Source: Plazaster borealis
Lineage: Eukaryota; Echinodermata; Asteroidea; Forcipulatida; Labidiasteridae
Reading direction: 5' to 3'
DNA: 64,000 nt
Assembly (NCBI GenBank): GCA_021014325.1
Contig: CM037469.1
Span: 16,480,201 to 16,544,200 of the forward strand
A program made the translations under genes and the position numbers. A model generated the notes under the pieces. The model ran no database searches, had not been told where the DNA came from, and saw nothing but the letters and a program-made list of their open reading frames with translations. Positions within the stretch are counted from its first letter, which is position 1; each line of letters starts with the position of its first letter. Of this stretch, positions 33,001-38,084 are shown piece after piece.

Positions 33001-34052
33001 CAGTGTGATAAAATGAGACTTAACCATTGCAGGTAGCATTTATTGAATAAAAGTGAACTAAATGAGATAACGTGTAATGGTAGGTGTTGGTTTAACTGGA
33101 GTTTTGCAGTGAATTATGGATATAATCAAACTTTTCCAAGAGTGTGAAAATACATTATCCCTGCCAGGATGTTTGCCCGTATATTTTATAACACTGCATC
33201 CAATCACCGCCAAATGTCCTGATTTTTTCCCAGTATTATATAGGGTTATATTGTTATCGGGGTGAGCTGTTACCATGGCAACCATTGGTAAAACATGTTC
33301 AATGTTTTTAATTATTTAGTTTTTGTCTTTTTCAAGCAAAGTTTTCTTTAAAAATCGCTCAAGAAATTTGGATTTATGTTAGAGCCATTATAATTTCAAA
33401 GAAATGGGAAAATGCCGGGCAACACTGCAAAGAATAAATTATTTTTCTCAAAGCAAATTTTGTAATTTTCCACAAGACCAATGTCTCATCTCAACTATGT
33501 GGTCGATGTAGGAATCGGAGCACTACCATATCAGTTATGAGGTGTTAAAAGATGGTATATTGTCATACTTTAAACAACACCCCCTATTTGAAACTAATGG
33601 TATAACCCACCCAACCTGGTGATTATTTTTATGCATTCAATGCAGCCTCTGAGGTCCCAACTATCCATCACATTTAAAGGGAATAATGTTCTATAAACTG
33701 TTTAATTGGAACGCAGCCTTGAAAATATGAAAATTTCACTCTTCCAAAACCGAACCGTTAGTTTGGGGCCAAGGTCCATCAAATATGAAAGTTAGAAGAA
33801 AATCAATTTTTGACCGCGGCCACCCTGTGTTTGATACTTACAGTCCCTTACTTTTAAGCCTAGAAAGAGTCGGTTTTTGTTTGTTATCATTACCTTAGAT
33901 TCTATCAAGATTGTTTCAACATTCCTCAGATCTGTTGATGATTGGAAATTGTAGATGTATTCTGTGTCCGCCTTGAACCAGATGAAACTGGTTAGCACCG
34001 GATCCATGGTGAATGTTCCAACGCCCAAGATAAAGACCAGCCAGATCTTCAT
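1..34052 (-). CDS. Secreted large lipid transfer protein fused to LECT2/M23-like, SAP and Cys-rich modules (multi-exon, 3' end outside window)
   Basis: Exons read on the minus strand, 5' to 3': 34052-33894, 18693-18555, 18405-18238, 17855-17770, 17640-17526, 17271-17235, 17058-16946, 16578-16485, 15732-15618, 15122-14948, 14678-14627, 14063-13926, 13794-13583, 13433-13300, 13163-13047, 12373-12182, 10941-10823, 9752-9570, 8140-7988, 7270-7128, 6579-6509, 6394-6231, 6092-5926, 5711-5531, 5047-4895, 4465-4208, 3652-3484, 2864-2686, 2220-2082, 1679-1470, 968-902, 26-1. All have AG/GT borders, and codon phase is continuous from 18693 to 13047 and from 12373 to 1, which is strong support for one gene. 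About 1,475 codons are visible. Phase fails at two places (intron 18694-33893 and 12374-13046), so an exon is missing in each. Known of the family: LLTPs bind and move lipid in secreted particles or in the ER. Inferred: a secreted lipid-binding protein with novel C-terminal modules. Whether it is one transcript needs RNA evidence. Confidence 0.8.
560..900 (+). repeat. Inverted-repeat family related to the 48.9-kb copy
   Basis: Contains GTATACGTTTGGTAATTGGA, AAAAGGTGGTAGCGTTTTTG and CTGCAATTGGAATACACAAT, shared with 48880-49272. The 3' part is interrupted by a TTTTA/T/G homopolymer tract at 800-850. Window region 27-900 shows no exon that I can support. Confidence 0.5.
902..1679 (-). CDS. Cysteine-rich module, two exons
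   Basis: Exon 1679-1470 encodes LLQVSLPKNVYCTIDESCLG, then VECCMNIKLFMV and LDPCEFQFILGVNSWNY, with six or more cysteines in about 70 residues. Exon 968-902 continues with GKQWEVPVPFDIPFVDDMKL. Phases 2-1 and 2-2 are continuous. The Cys pattern (C-x5-C-x4-ECC then DPC-x-F) looks like a compact disulfide domain. I recall similar uncharacterised modules next to SAP motifs in other invertebrate secreted proteins but cannot name a family. It may repeat beyond the left edge. Confidence 0.68.
2082..2220 (-). CDS. SAP-motif exon
   Basis: The exon encodes a peptide that runs SMTNDALRIELQQRGLSSQG and then DRKILLKRFKQPDD. The pattern L-R-x-E-L-x-x-R-G-L-x-x-x-G-x-(K/R)-x-x-L-x-x-R-(L/F) is the 35-residue SAP helix-turn-helix motif. 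SAP motifs are best known as DNA-binding units of nuclear proteins, so its presence in a protein with a signal peptide is unusual. The donor is ACC|GTAAAT at 2082; without splicing the frame would stop nine bases further at TAA, so a shorter isoform ending here is possible. The spliced form leaves one base, exactly completed by the next exon. Confidence 0.7.
2686..3652 (-). CDS. Thr/Pro-rich linker and helical segment, two exons
   Basis: Exon 3652-3484 encodes GETVKEGSLLGRNNKKGEMT followed by a linker rich in Thr, Pro, Ala and Gln (TPERATPPSTATNTPDTAKQ), likely extended and possibly O-glycosylated. Exon 2864-2686 encodes a Gly/Ser/Pro part and then a helix (LRNLKISSILAFARKLQLND) ending in LLKVVNTIV. 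Phases are 0-1 and 2-0. No family was recognised for the helix. It bridges the M23-like domain and the SAP motif. The upstream intron (3653-4207) contains the telomere-repeat inverted element. Confidence 0.65.
3160..3440 (+). mobile_element. SINE with polymerase III B box
   Basis: A B-box-like GGTTCGATTCC at 3174-3184 is followed by a conserved body (CTTAAGCCGTAGGTCCCCTG, then GTAATGCATGGAAAAAGAAC) and a tail TGGATAAAGCGCGATATAAT with T/A-rich repeats. This body and the GCGC-TATA tail recur widely in echinoderm genomes in my memory. The tail resembles the 3' end of the LINE fragment at 41.7 kb, consistent with a LINE-mobilised SINE. Minus-strand gene intron. Confidence 0.6.
3881..4176. mobile_element. 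Inverted-repeat element with telomere-type repeats at centre
   Basis: Terminal arms begin AGCCACCGTTACTTATAAGT and end with its near complement (ATAAGTGACGGTGGCT). They continue inward through GCAAAGGCGCA and TATCATGGTAC to CACCAACACTAA, about 100 bases each side. The centre, 3986-4066, is about 13 copies of CCCTAA with few errors. Probably a non-autonomous DNA transposon. Confidence 0.7.
4208..5711 (-). CDS. LECT2/peptidase M23-like domain, three exons
   Basis: Exons 5711-5531, 5047-4895 and 4465-4208, all joined in phase 0 or 1 without loss. The sequence includes EQFPRKYRSPGTGECASGGF, then GHYEDQGVDLEILQGAKLVA across the exon join, APFSGSIF, GTEIGRVGSATACAPPNYIH and finally VDPSNYLAKR. Order and spacing match LECT2 (C..C/G, H-x-G-V-D, A-P-F-x-G-x-I, G-x-x-x-G, H-x-H, D-P-x-x-Y-L), a circulating M23-fold protein. 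The M23 zinc ligands are H-x-x-x-D and H-x-H. Here the first His is Asp (DQGVD) and the first His of the pair is Tyr (YIH), so only the Asp and the last His remain. The domain is therefore probably non-catalytic and binding only. Donor 5531 uses GTTGGT, less usual but phase-consistent. Confidence 0.75.
5360..5490 (+). mobile_element. tRNA-derived SINE copy
   Basis: The tRNA-like body at 5392-5466 (GGCTAGATATCTC ... GAGCGCCGGCAC ... GGGTTCAAGTCCCGCTCTAG) is flanked by the same leader (TATTGACAAACTAGGGAGAC) and trailer (TTTTTCCTTGTTCAAC) found at 45.7 kb. Shared flanks outside the tRNA body show a SINE, not a tRNA gene. Confidence 0.65.
5926..10941 (-). CDS. Amphipathic-helix-rich region, seven exons
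   Basis: Exons 10941-10823, 9752-9570, 8140-7988, 7270-7128, 6579-6509, 6394-6231 and 6092-5926 join in perfect phase. The first (DILDEAHATVLVGLVGKKLD then a FCFNGHNEYNYN segment) still looks like beta-strand. The others are almost wholly helical with heptad-like hydrophobics: EFGVERINDLAKAYDLIIKR, ANAVARLSQFDPDQLPPSIR, ISDIIGDLLKSPLKAIGDIF, AVDAIVEAKKEVEKANFF and IEPIKDLLAPFFEIYDLVFD. I do not recognise a named domain. The pattern resembles lipid-binding amphipathic helices or coiled coil, which would fit a lipoprotein, but that is inference. Introns here hold copies of the dispersed inverted-repeat family (9.2 kb) and T/G homopolymer tracts. Confidence 0.72.
9189..9515 (+). repeat. Dispersed inverted-repeat family (echinoderm-type), copy 1
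   Basis: Starts TTAAAGGCACTGAACACGTG and ends CTAAACGTGTACGATACCTTTA, with internal CCCAACATATGCATAAAATA, ACACCCTTGTTGTACAA and TACGTTACTTACAGAGGGAG. It lies in an intron of the minus-strand gene. Likely a non-autonomous DNA transposon. Confidence 0.65.
11447..11822 (-). repeat. Dispersed inverted-repeat family, copy 2 (reverse)
   Basis: Inverse orientation: starts TTAAAGGTATCGTACACTTT and ends AAACGTGTACAGTGCCTTTAA, with the same internal blocks as copy 1. It includes the CTGGTCTTTGACAATTACC segment missing from copy 1. Confidence 0.65.
12182..12373 (-). CDS. LLTP beta-sheet (lipid cavity) exon
   Basis: The exon encodes TWTPTHQIQFQRRERVPHPD, then a segment including FWEGIELKLASPAVQWKKF. 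This fits the start of the LLTP lipid-cavity beta-sheets, where bulky hydrophobic and basic residues alternate. The borders are CATAG|AT and ACAG|GTGAGG. The exon starts with two bases completing a codon, but the preceding exon (13163-13047) leaves two bases over, so a small exon of length 2 modulo 3 must lie in 12374-13046. I could not identify it. Confidence 0.7.
13047..15732 (-). CDS. LLTP alpha-helical domain, seven exons
   Basis: Exons 15732-15618, 15122-14948, 14678-14627, 14063-13926, 13794-13583, 13433-13300 and 13163-13047. Key motifs in order: C-F-x-D-L-V-x-T-L-R (family F-x-x-L-V-x-x-L-R), a helix ending LLIASAGFTRAISK, the short HYLETLEEIVFN, EIQRVAVMVLGALAGNLWK (family L-x-L-G-x-L), and ACIEALGNAALHRSFPHI, the well-known LLTP A-L-G-N-A motif. 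These are followed by KSTLDEDEDEHVRYEASLLY (V-R-x-x-A). For exon 13794 the acceptor after CACCAG is the one that keeps the frame; the nearer CTACAG gives a stop. Known role: this super-helix lines the lipid pocket and, in MTP, binds PDI. Assignment to the LLTP family is secure. Confidence 0.85.
16010..16365 (-). mobile_element. LINE 3' fragment in intron
   Basis: A minus-strand frame at 16363-16151 reads KDGLLRSSSDSTRLVEHKIR, then DRSFSLVAPTLWNNLQPSPR and FKKNLKTYLFPY, the same C-terminal LINE tail as at 42 kb but divergent. The remainder to about 16010 looks like its 3' untranslated end (ATATACCGCCATT). It lies between two exons of the minus-strand gene. Confidence 0.65.
16485..17058 (-). 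CDS. LLTP linker and start of helical domain, two exons
   Basis: Exon 17058-16946 encodes EMQTVSDGQLTFVREIHSLS and ends in a polar helix (DEDLLTDTIQMIK). Exon 16578-16485 encodes LPDGQHLIDDITTVKDTVSG and includes one Cys followed by MRNAPLK. Both use canonical splice borders and phases 1-0 and 0-1. The alternation of hydrophobic and charged residues is consistent with the start of the alpha-helical horseshoe of LLTPs. Between this exon and the next lies an intron of about 750 bases that carries a LINE fragment. Confidence 0.68.
17235..17855 (-). CDS. LLTP N-domain continuation, three exons
   Basis: Exons 17855-17770 (begins EIHYHPGMKLPTLVKILDHF), 17640-17526 (ends near SSCGIVFWL) and 17271-17235 (DQFQENTNKEGF). 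Phases run 0-2, 2-0 and 0-1 and connect to the flanking exons. The third exon has two competing acceptors seven bases apart; only the inner one (after TTTCAG at 17272) keeps the frame. An alternative donor at 17511 would create an in-frame stop on joining and was rejected. Sequence similarity to LLTPs is weak here, so the assignment rests mainly on phase and position. One or more short exons could be missing between 18238 and 17855. Confidence 0.6.
18238..18693 (-). CDS. LLTP N-terminal beta-barrel, two exons
   Basis: Exon 18693-18555 encodes FSFEISENGTIGHVYYPSGE and then a helix that ends in KKGMASLLAANLQ. This matches the family signature F-x-F-x-x-x-x-G-x-V followed by N-x-K-R-G-x-x-S-x-x-Q. 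Exon 18405-18238 encodes YDCNETGHEGHHESSYNARM followed by a KTRRTHPIPYGK stretch, matching the E-x-D-x-x-G-x-C-x-x-x-Y region. The exons are 139 and 168 nt with clean GT-AG borders; the first ends in phase 0, so they join without loss. This is one of the two best family diagnostics in the gene. The preceding exon is not securely found. Confidence 0.8.
20126..20223. promoter_or_regulatory. Cluster of kappaB-like decamers
   Basis: GGAAATCCCC (20126-20135), GGGGATTTCC (20140-20149), AGAAATCCCC (20198-20207) and GGAAATTCCC (20214-20223) lie within 100 bases; three fit the NF-kappaB consensus GGGRNWYYCC on one strand or the other. The first two form a palindrome. Located in the first intron of the minus-strand gene. 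Function is not shown; the cluster may be part of a local duplication. Confidence 0.35.
21151..21340. mobile_element. Small inverted-repeat element with TTAGGG centre, copy 1
   Basis: Begins GTGACTGCTCTATATTCCGA and ends with the inverted form of the CCGACACCCCTATGTTCCGA series (TCGGAACATAGGGGTGT). The centre at 21226-21257 holds five to six TTAGGG units. It is a different family from the element at 3.9 kb; another copy lies at 49.74 kb. Confidence 0.65.
21340..21530 (+). repeat. Three tandem ~65-bp units
   Basis: The unit CCAATGTC-AATATCGATGTGC ... GGTAGACATTCGCTGTACAAACCTAT occurs three times with small changes. The word TACATCGCTGTAC also recurs in 20.83 and 21.14 kb, where a ~300-bp block (20690-20840 and 21000-21150) is duplicated. 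Confidence 0.6.
22925..26243. mobile_element. 3.3-kb long-inverted-repeat (foldback) DNA element
   Basis: Ends are GGGTCATTCCGTGTCAATTC and its complement GAATTGACATGGAATGACCC. The inverted arms run about 650-680 bases (22925-23605 against 25595-26243) at high identity, through landmarks such as TAAAGCACCTACAGAGATAA and GCATTACTTGGTCCATTAAC. TTA borders both ends, a Harbinger-like target duplication. No transposase is visible inside, so it is non-autonomous. The interior holds further palindromes. Confidence 0.75.
25911..25923 (+). promoter_or_regulatory. Perfect DR1 nuclear-receptor motif in foldback arm
   Basis: AGGTCAAAGGTCA is the DR1 consensus bound by HNF4, RXR and PPAR-RXR. A second identical site is at 27291-27303 in the 268-bp duplicate. 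In vertebrates DR1 sites control MTP and apoB; here they lie in the first intron of an LLTP gene. Activity is inference only. Confidence 0.35.
27181..27448 (+). repeat. Perfect 268-bp copy of the foldback right arm
   Basis: Line-by-line reading shows 27181-27448 identical to 25801-26068, with sequence differing immediately outside both ends. It lacks the transposon terminus, so it did not arise by simple transposition. Confidence 0.85.
27671..27837. mobile_element. Short MITE, 167 bp
   Basis: Begins GGGCCAATTTCATAATTTAA followed by AAGCTGCTTAAGCA and ends TGCTTAAGCAGCTCTATTAA followed by ATTTTGCCC; the two ends are inverted copies of about 33 bases. The whole folds as a hairpin. Confidence 0.6.
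28889..29090 (-). promoter_or_regulatory. CCAAT-box cluster in GC-rich island
   Basis: ATTGG (CCAAT on the minus strand) occurs at 28889, 28917, 28962, 29060 and 29086, all in one orientation, inside a CpG- and GC-rich stretch (about 28640-29100) that contrasts with AT-rich surroundings. Such NF-Y site arrays are typical of promoters. It could be an internal promoter of the minus-strand gene; no transcript start can be shown. A minus-strand open segment (VRVTIYRIWYPGGQGVCTED, about 28650-28760) within it may be coding. Confidence 0.35.
30301..30346. promoter_or_regulatory. Four perfect CRE sites
   Basis: TGACGTCA occurs at 30301, 30313, 30327 and 30339, arranged as two copies of the palindrome TGACGTCATCGATGACGTCA. 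This is the CREB/ATF consensus. A related repeat at about 31440 has a single TGACGTCA. May be repeat-borne. Confidence 0.4.
30678..30787 (-). CDS. Candidate missing LLTP exon
   Basis: A locally GC-richer patch has an open minus-strand frame that includes HITLIDVTMPAKGVLGPL, similar in pattern to the beta-strand before the PF-x-F motif in LLTP N-terminal barrels. The donor would be CACG|GTGATT and the acceptor CCAAAAAAG, with a branch-point-like CTAAT just upstream but no pyrimidine tract. Its phases (starts needing two bases, ends with one) do not join directly to the first exon or to the exon ending at 18693, so further small exons would be required on both sides. This may be a chance open frame. 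Confidence 0.28.
31640..33800. mobile_element. Inverted-repeat element with ~280-base arms, containing a second repeat
   Basis: The left arm (about 31655-31940: TTTGATAGACCTTGGTCCCA, GAGGCTGCATTAAATGTATA, GGTGGGTTATACCATTA) is matched in inverse by the right arm (about 33560-33795). The loop includes the dispersed repeat copy at 32366-32742. Borders are approximate. Confidence 0.6.
32366..32742 (+). repeat. Dispersed inverted-repeat family, copy 3
   Basis: Most complete copy: TTAAAGGCACTGAACACGTT to AAACGTGTACGATACCTTTA. It lies within the loop of the larger element at 31.6-33.8 kb, so it inserted later. Confidence 0.7.
33894..34052 (-). CDS. First coding exon: signal peptide and start of LLTP N-terminal domain
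   Basis: The exon encodes 53 residues starting MKIWLVFILGVGTFTMDP, a basic residue followed by a hydrophobic stretch, as expected for a secretory signal peptide. It continues with a motif of the form FKADTEYIYNF, which fits the F-x-x-G/D-x-x-Y-x-Y-x-F start of the vitellogenin N-terminal beta-barrel. The donor follows AAG at 33894 (GTAATG). An acceptor (TTGCAG) at 34164 shows that the exon begins at 34163 with 5' untranslated sequence, so an upstream non-coding exon should exist. The frame is open up to the acceptor, and an in-frame Met 14 residues earlier is possible; I chose 34052 because it places the hydrophobic stretch at the terminus. Confidence 0.7.
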
Positions 34053-34842
34053 CAAGTGGCCGCTGGACAGCTTGCCGTATGACGGCGAAGTCATACTGCT
34101 GGCTACTCGGCCAGCACTTGGCCTGATGTAAATGATAGGTTGAATAAATGGTTTTTTTACGATCTGCAAGAGAGAGAAACAACACAGGGATGTTATACAT
34201 GGACAAATAAAGTTTGTATCTCTTCGGAGGAATGATATTTCATGGAGCATAATGCATGCTTAAACTTTCATTTCCCAAAATTCTAAGTTTGGGGACCAAG
34301 GAGCATGATGAATGGGAAATGCCTACAAAGTGCATGGATATCTTTTAACCCTGCGTGACACCATAAACAAAAATCACACTCGGACAGCCTCCCTTACTTA
34401 TTGAATAACAGTTTGATGTGTAAGTCATTTTTTTGGAGAACCCAAGCACTTTGATATCGCCAAAAGCATTAAATATATACCCTTCTGACTAAATAAAACA
34501 AATTAAAGCAGAAATTATTTGTAGATGACCCCACATTTGTCTCTTTGTAGACTTAGTGCAACATTACTTGACACCATAAAAATACGTAATTCGCGGAGCT
34601 CCATGGTCTGACTTATTCTTGCAACACAACCCCACTCAATTCATCCAAATAGACAACAATGGCGCTGCTTACAATCTTTGAACAAGTTACGTAACTTGGA
34701 ATTTTGTTGATAAAAAAAAAAATGCAGTTCTTCTATAGCGCTTTATACTCCCGATGGGTGTCTCAAACAGCTCAGCATTTTGTTGATAAAAAAAAAAAAA
34801 AAAAAATGTTCATTTATTTTAGGGTTAAAATAACCCCTTTCA

Positions 34843-34859
34843 AATAATAATAATAATAA

Positions 34860-34892
<33 letters not shown>
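34843..34892 (+). repeat. (AAT)n microsatellite and GCGC-TATA LINE/SINE tails
   Basis: An AAT run follows and precedes two copies of ATGCAGTTCTTCTATAGCGC (34724 and 34893), which look like LINE/SINE tail remnants. Confidence 0.6.
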
Positions 34893-34893
<1 letters not shown>

Positions 34894-35843
34894 CAGTTCT
34901 TCTATAGCGCTTTATACTCCCGACGGGTGTCTCAAAGCGCTCAGTATTTTTCCTACAAGGTAGGTGGAGTTACGTGTTGAAGTATAAGACCTATTCCTTT
35001 GCAGAGCACCATGTAATGGTTTACAAGTGGTCTGAATTGTCAGATAAGAGCCTTTGGACAAATTCCAACCTGTCAAACCATTTGGCGAAGACATAGATTG
35101 CAGCCAGGTGTGGCTATTAGCCCCAGGCTAAGAAATAAGTTTTGACCCCTGCGGGAATTCTTATTGTGATGGGGGGTAATTGCTGGGGGAAAAAAATAAT
35201 CAAGGGATCAGCCCAGAGTAATTTAAATTTTCCGGGCTATTTGGTTAATTCTAAAGAGGGAATGTGGAATGTAAAACAAATTTGTTATGTTGTTGTTATT
35301 ATTATCATTATCTAATTTGTTCGCAGAATAAACAACATTTGTTTACAAACATACATAATTGCTTCAAGGAGGGTAGCCTTCATTGACACCCTCGAAATCT
35401 ATGCACCTCGCTAAACATGGATGGAATTGGCATTCGTGTGAAAATACCGGGTTTTTGTAATATTTTGTTTCTGTTTTCTCAGCAAGCAGTCACTCCAGTC
35501 GGCTGAAATGTTCTGAAGTATATGACCCCACCTTTAAAAGAATTGTAAACGCGCAGAATAAAAAGTTAAACAAATGTATAGCAACAACTCGGTATTGAAC
35601 TTAATAAATATAACCAAACATAAATATACAATAAGATTTAAAAAAATACTATTAATTTTTGTTAGGACGTGGTGTATCTTAGGGTAAGGGAGGAAAGGTC
35701 CTGCATCAGTCCGCCACACTTTATTTCACTTGTTATTATATTTCCAAACCAAGGATGCCTCATAAATGAACTTAATTAACGTTGGAAACCTGTAAACAAG
35801 GGTGTCTGCTAAATGCAAACCAGAAAACCGGGGTTGACACTTA

Positions 35844-36250
35844 GGGGCCATTCAGAATAGTCAATGTTAAACAAATTCGATCTTTGTTTTGAAATTGTGG
35901 GTGGTGGGTCAAAATAAATAACTGAAAATCGAAATTCAGTAAAACAAACAAAAAAACATAAATAAAAGAAAAATCCCGACCTACTTGAAACGGCACAAAT
36001 GCCATCGGAAGTAGAATCCCCTGTTCGAACTATTTTTCCTCTTATGTTTCACGTACAGAGTTTGGAGAGCATACTAAGATTTAGATTACCAGTTTTATTT
36101 CGGGCATTACTTTGTTATTCAGTGTTTAGGATATACAATATAGAAAAATCCATCAGCATTTAAAAATCGAAAATTGGGGTGGGTGGGTGGGTAAAAACAA
36201 TTTCGAAAAAATTTCGAATTTGTTTAACACTGACTATTATGAATGGCCCC
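35844..36250. mobile_element. MITE, 407 bp
   Basis: Ends GGGGCCATTCAGAATAGTCA and TGACTATTATGAATGGCCCC form inverted repeats of about 40 bases with few mismatches, continuing to TTAAACAAATTCGA. There is no coding capacity. Confidence 0.65.
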
Positions 36251-37846
36251 TTCCTCTTCCACGATAATCGTTCTGGGTTCTTTTAGGGTTACTGCCAATC
36301 CTGGTACAGGGGACCCACGGCTTAATGTCCAATCCAAAGGACAAAGACATTATGGTAAAGTAAGGGCTTTGCATCAGTCCAAACACACGGCATACCCATT
36401 TTAATAAACGAAAGACATTTAGGGGCACAGTTTCATGACTGCTTACCGAGTCCCGAGTGTGAAAATTGTATACTTCGCTTGTATATACTCGTATTGTAAC
36501 GGTCTAAACGGAAATGAGGTACGCTATTTGTTAGAAAGGCTCAAGTATAAATTATACTGTTTTATGGACAGACTTTTAGTGGGGTATTGTGCCTTTGAAG
36601 ATACAAGCATTGAATTTGGAACACAGTCATAGCATTTGACTCCAGGGCCATTGAAGATTTGTTATTTGAAAATATACACGTAGAATTACGAGCAATTTTC
36701 AAAGTTTTGAAAATGGCTGTCACTTCAAAGAAAACAAATTTGCGATGAACCTATTTATAGCCAAATATCTTCCTAATGACATACTCTAACTGTGTGCCAA
36801 ATGCCATGCTTGTATCATCAAAGGCACAACCATGCATCATCTACCGGCCGTATACTAAAAGTACTTGTGTTCTATAGGTTACATTTGTCCAAACTGGAAC
36901 GAGGCACGCTATTGTAAGGCTCACTAAAGATACAAGGAGTTATACAGTCTAAACATTTCCATTATTCCCTTATGACAAATATTTGACACTCTAGTTACAC
37001 CATACCTGTTATCGTCCTTCAGTCCAAACTCAGGGTCTTGGTGGTGGTTTAAAATGTTCAAATCAGGAGTTATCGACGCACTGGCTTAGGTAGTCTGTTT
37101 TTCCATCTGGAGACGGTGACGGATTATATTATTTGATATAGTAAACATGGAACACAATTTCAAGAATCATCAGAGTTGTTCGTCGTCACATTTCTTGAAA
37201 TGGGCGGAGCTTGGAAATGTTGTAATACACAAACGAAAGGCATGCAAACATGACATGCGAGGTGCAGTATCACCATTGCATTACTTAAACGTCACGTACT
37301 TGTAGTATACTGCCCGTGATTGGTGATTTATCCGGCGAACATCGTTACTCAGTCCCATTAACCGGGAAACACTGACGGTGACTCCGATTTGCAAAATTTG
37401 ACACTAACTTGTCTAGGACCAATGCAAGTAGATGCGGTTTTGGTCGAAGTACCCAAGTACCCAGCAGTGTTTTTTGTCTGACAGAGACTTGATGGTACGT
37501 ATTGGTTCTTGTTTATCGGGCAATTATCATTTAGAAGTCGACGTCGAAAAATTGGTGGTAGGCACTAATAAAGTGGGTGTTGGATTTTATTTTCGGCAGT
37601 ATTTAGTTTTTCTTTTTAATGCGGGGGGGGGGGCTGGCTATAACAACAAAACGGACTAGTAGAAATCTGAAAGCAGAGTCATTAGTTCATGAAGTATTTT
37701 TAACATTAAATATAAGAGTATGAGATTCGCTGTAGTTTTGTAGAAGAGAAAAGAGTAAATGGAAAGACAACTCGACCCGCAACAAGGACAATGATCTATA
37801 AACATAAACGTTGTATAACCACACAATCGTTACGAAAAAGCGTAAC

Positions 37847-38050
37847 ATGGTATTCTCGCAATGTTCTCTTTCACTGTGTCTTCTACTTTTGAAATGTTTG
37901 CTCACTGTACTGTTTTGGGGCCCGCCCGGGATGGCTTTAGCCCCCGGTCAACCCAGCGAACTCAGTAGAACAGAAGCTTTAGTCACACTGGGAGCCGCAG
38001 AGACAGGGCAACGCCAAACGTGTATAGTACAGTATTGGAGGTCGTTCAAG
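37847..38050 (+). CDS. Candidate signal-peptide exon
   Basis: A plus-strand ATG at 37847 opens MVFSQCSLSLCLLLLKCLLT and continues VLFWGPPGMALA before a PGQPSELS segment, a convincing secretory signal with an A-x-A-like cleavage site. It lies 4.7 kb upstream of the first recognised exon of the plus-strand gene, on the right strand. I could not fix the 3' border; the phase needed (two bases left) would be met by a weak donor near 38039. It may be the first exon of that gene or a chance frame at the edge of the foldback element that starts near 38085. Confidence 0.35.
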
Positions 38051-38084
38051 CTCAGAGCGCCTAGAGGCGCTCCATGTCTGACCA

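Larger units (their letters stand above)
18694..33893. other. First intron of the minus-strand gene, repeat-filled
   Basis: About 15 kb with only the candidate exon 30678-30787 (and weaker 28650-28760) as possible coding sequence. It holds inverted-repeat elements, tandem duplications, a pogo/Tigger-like terminus near 24780-24791 (CAGTCCACTCTAGTTATTAC on the minus strand next to TA), a triple CATAACCACATCAC repeat at 19130-19165 and two ~45-bp copies of GCAGGACTTG-GGAACAGAAA (29115 and 29187). Stretches 18700-19100, 19200-20100, 23700-24600 and 26600-27100 show nothing further. Confidence 0.5.

Noticed and set aside
33792..33893. Continuation of the first exon's open frame past 33894
   Set aside because: A clear GTAATG donor follows AAG, and the residues beyond have no LLTP character.
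37432..37659. Plus-strand 75-residue frame ending at a G-run
   Set aside because: No domain, no splice support, low-complexity end.
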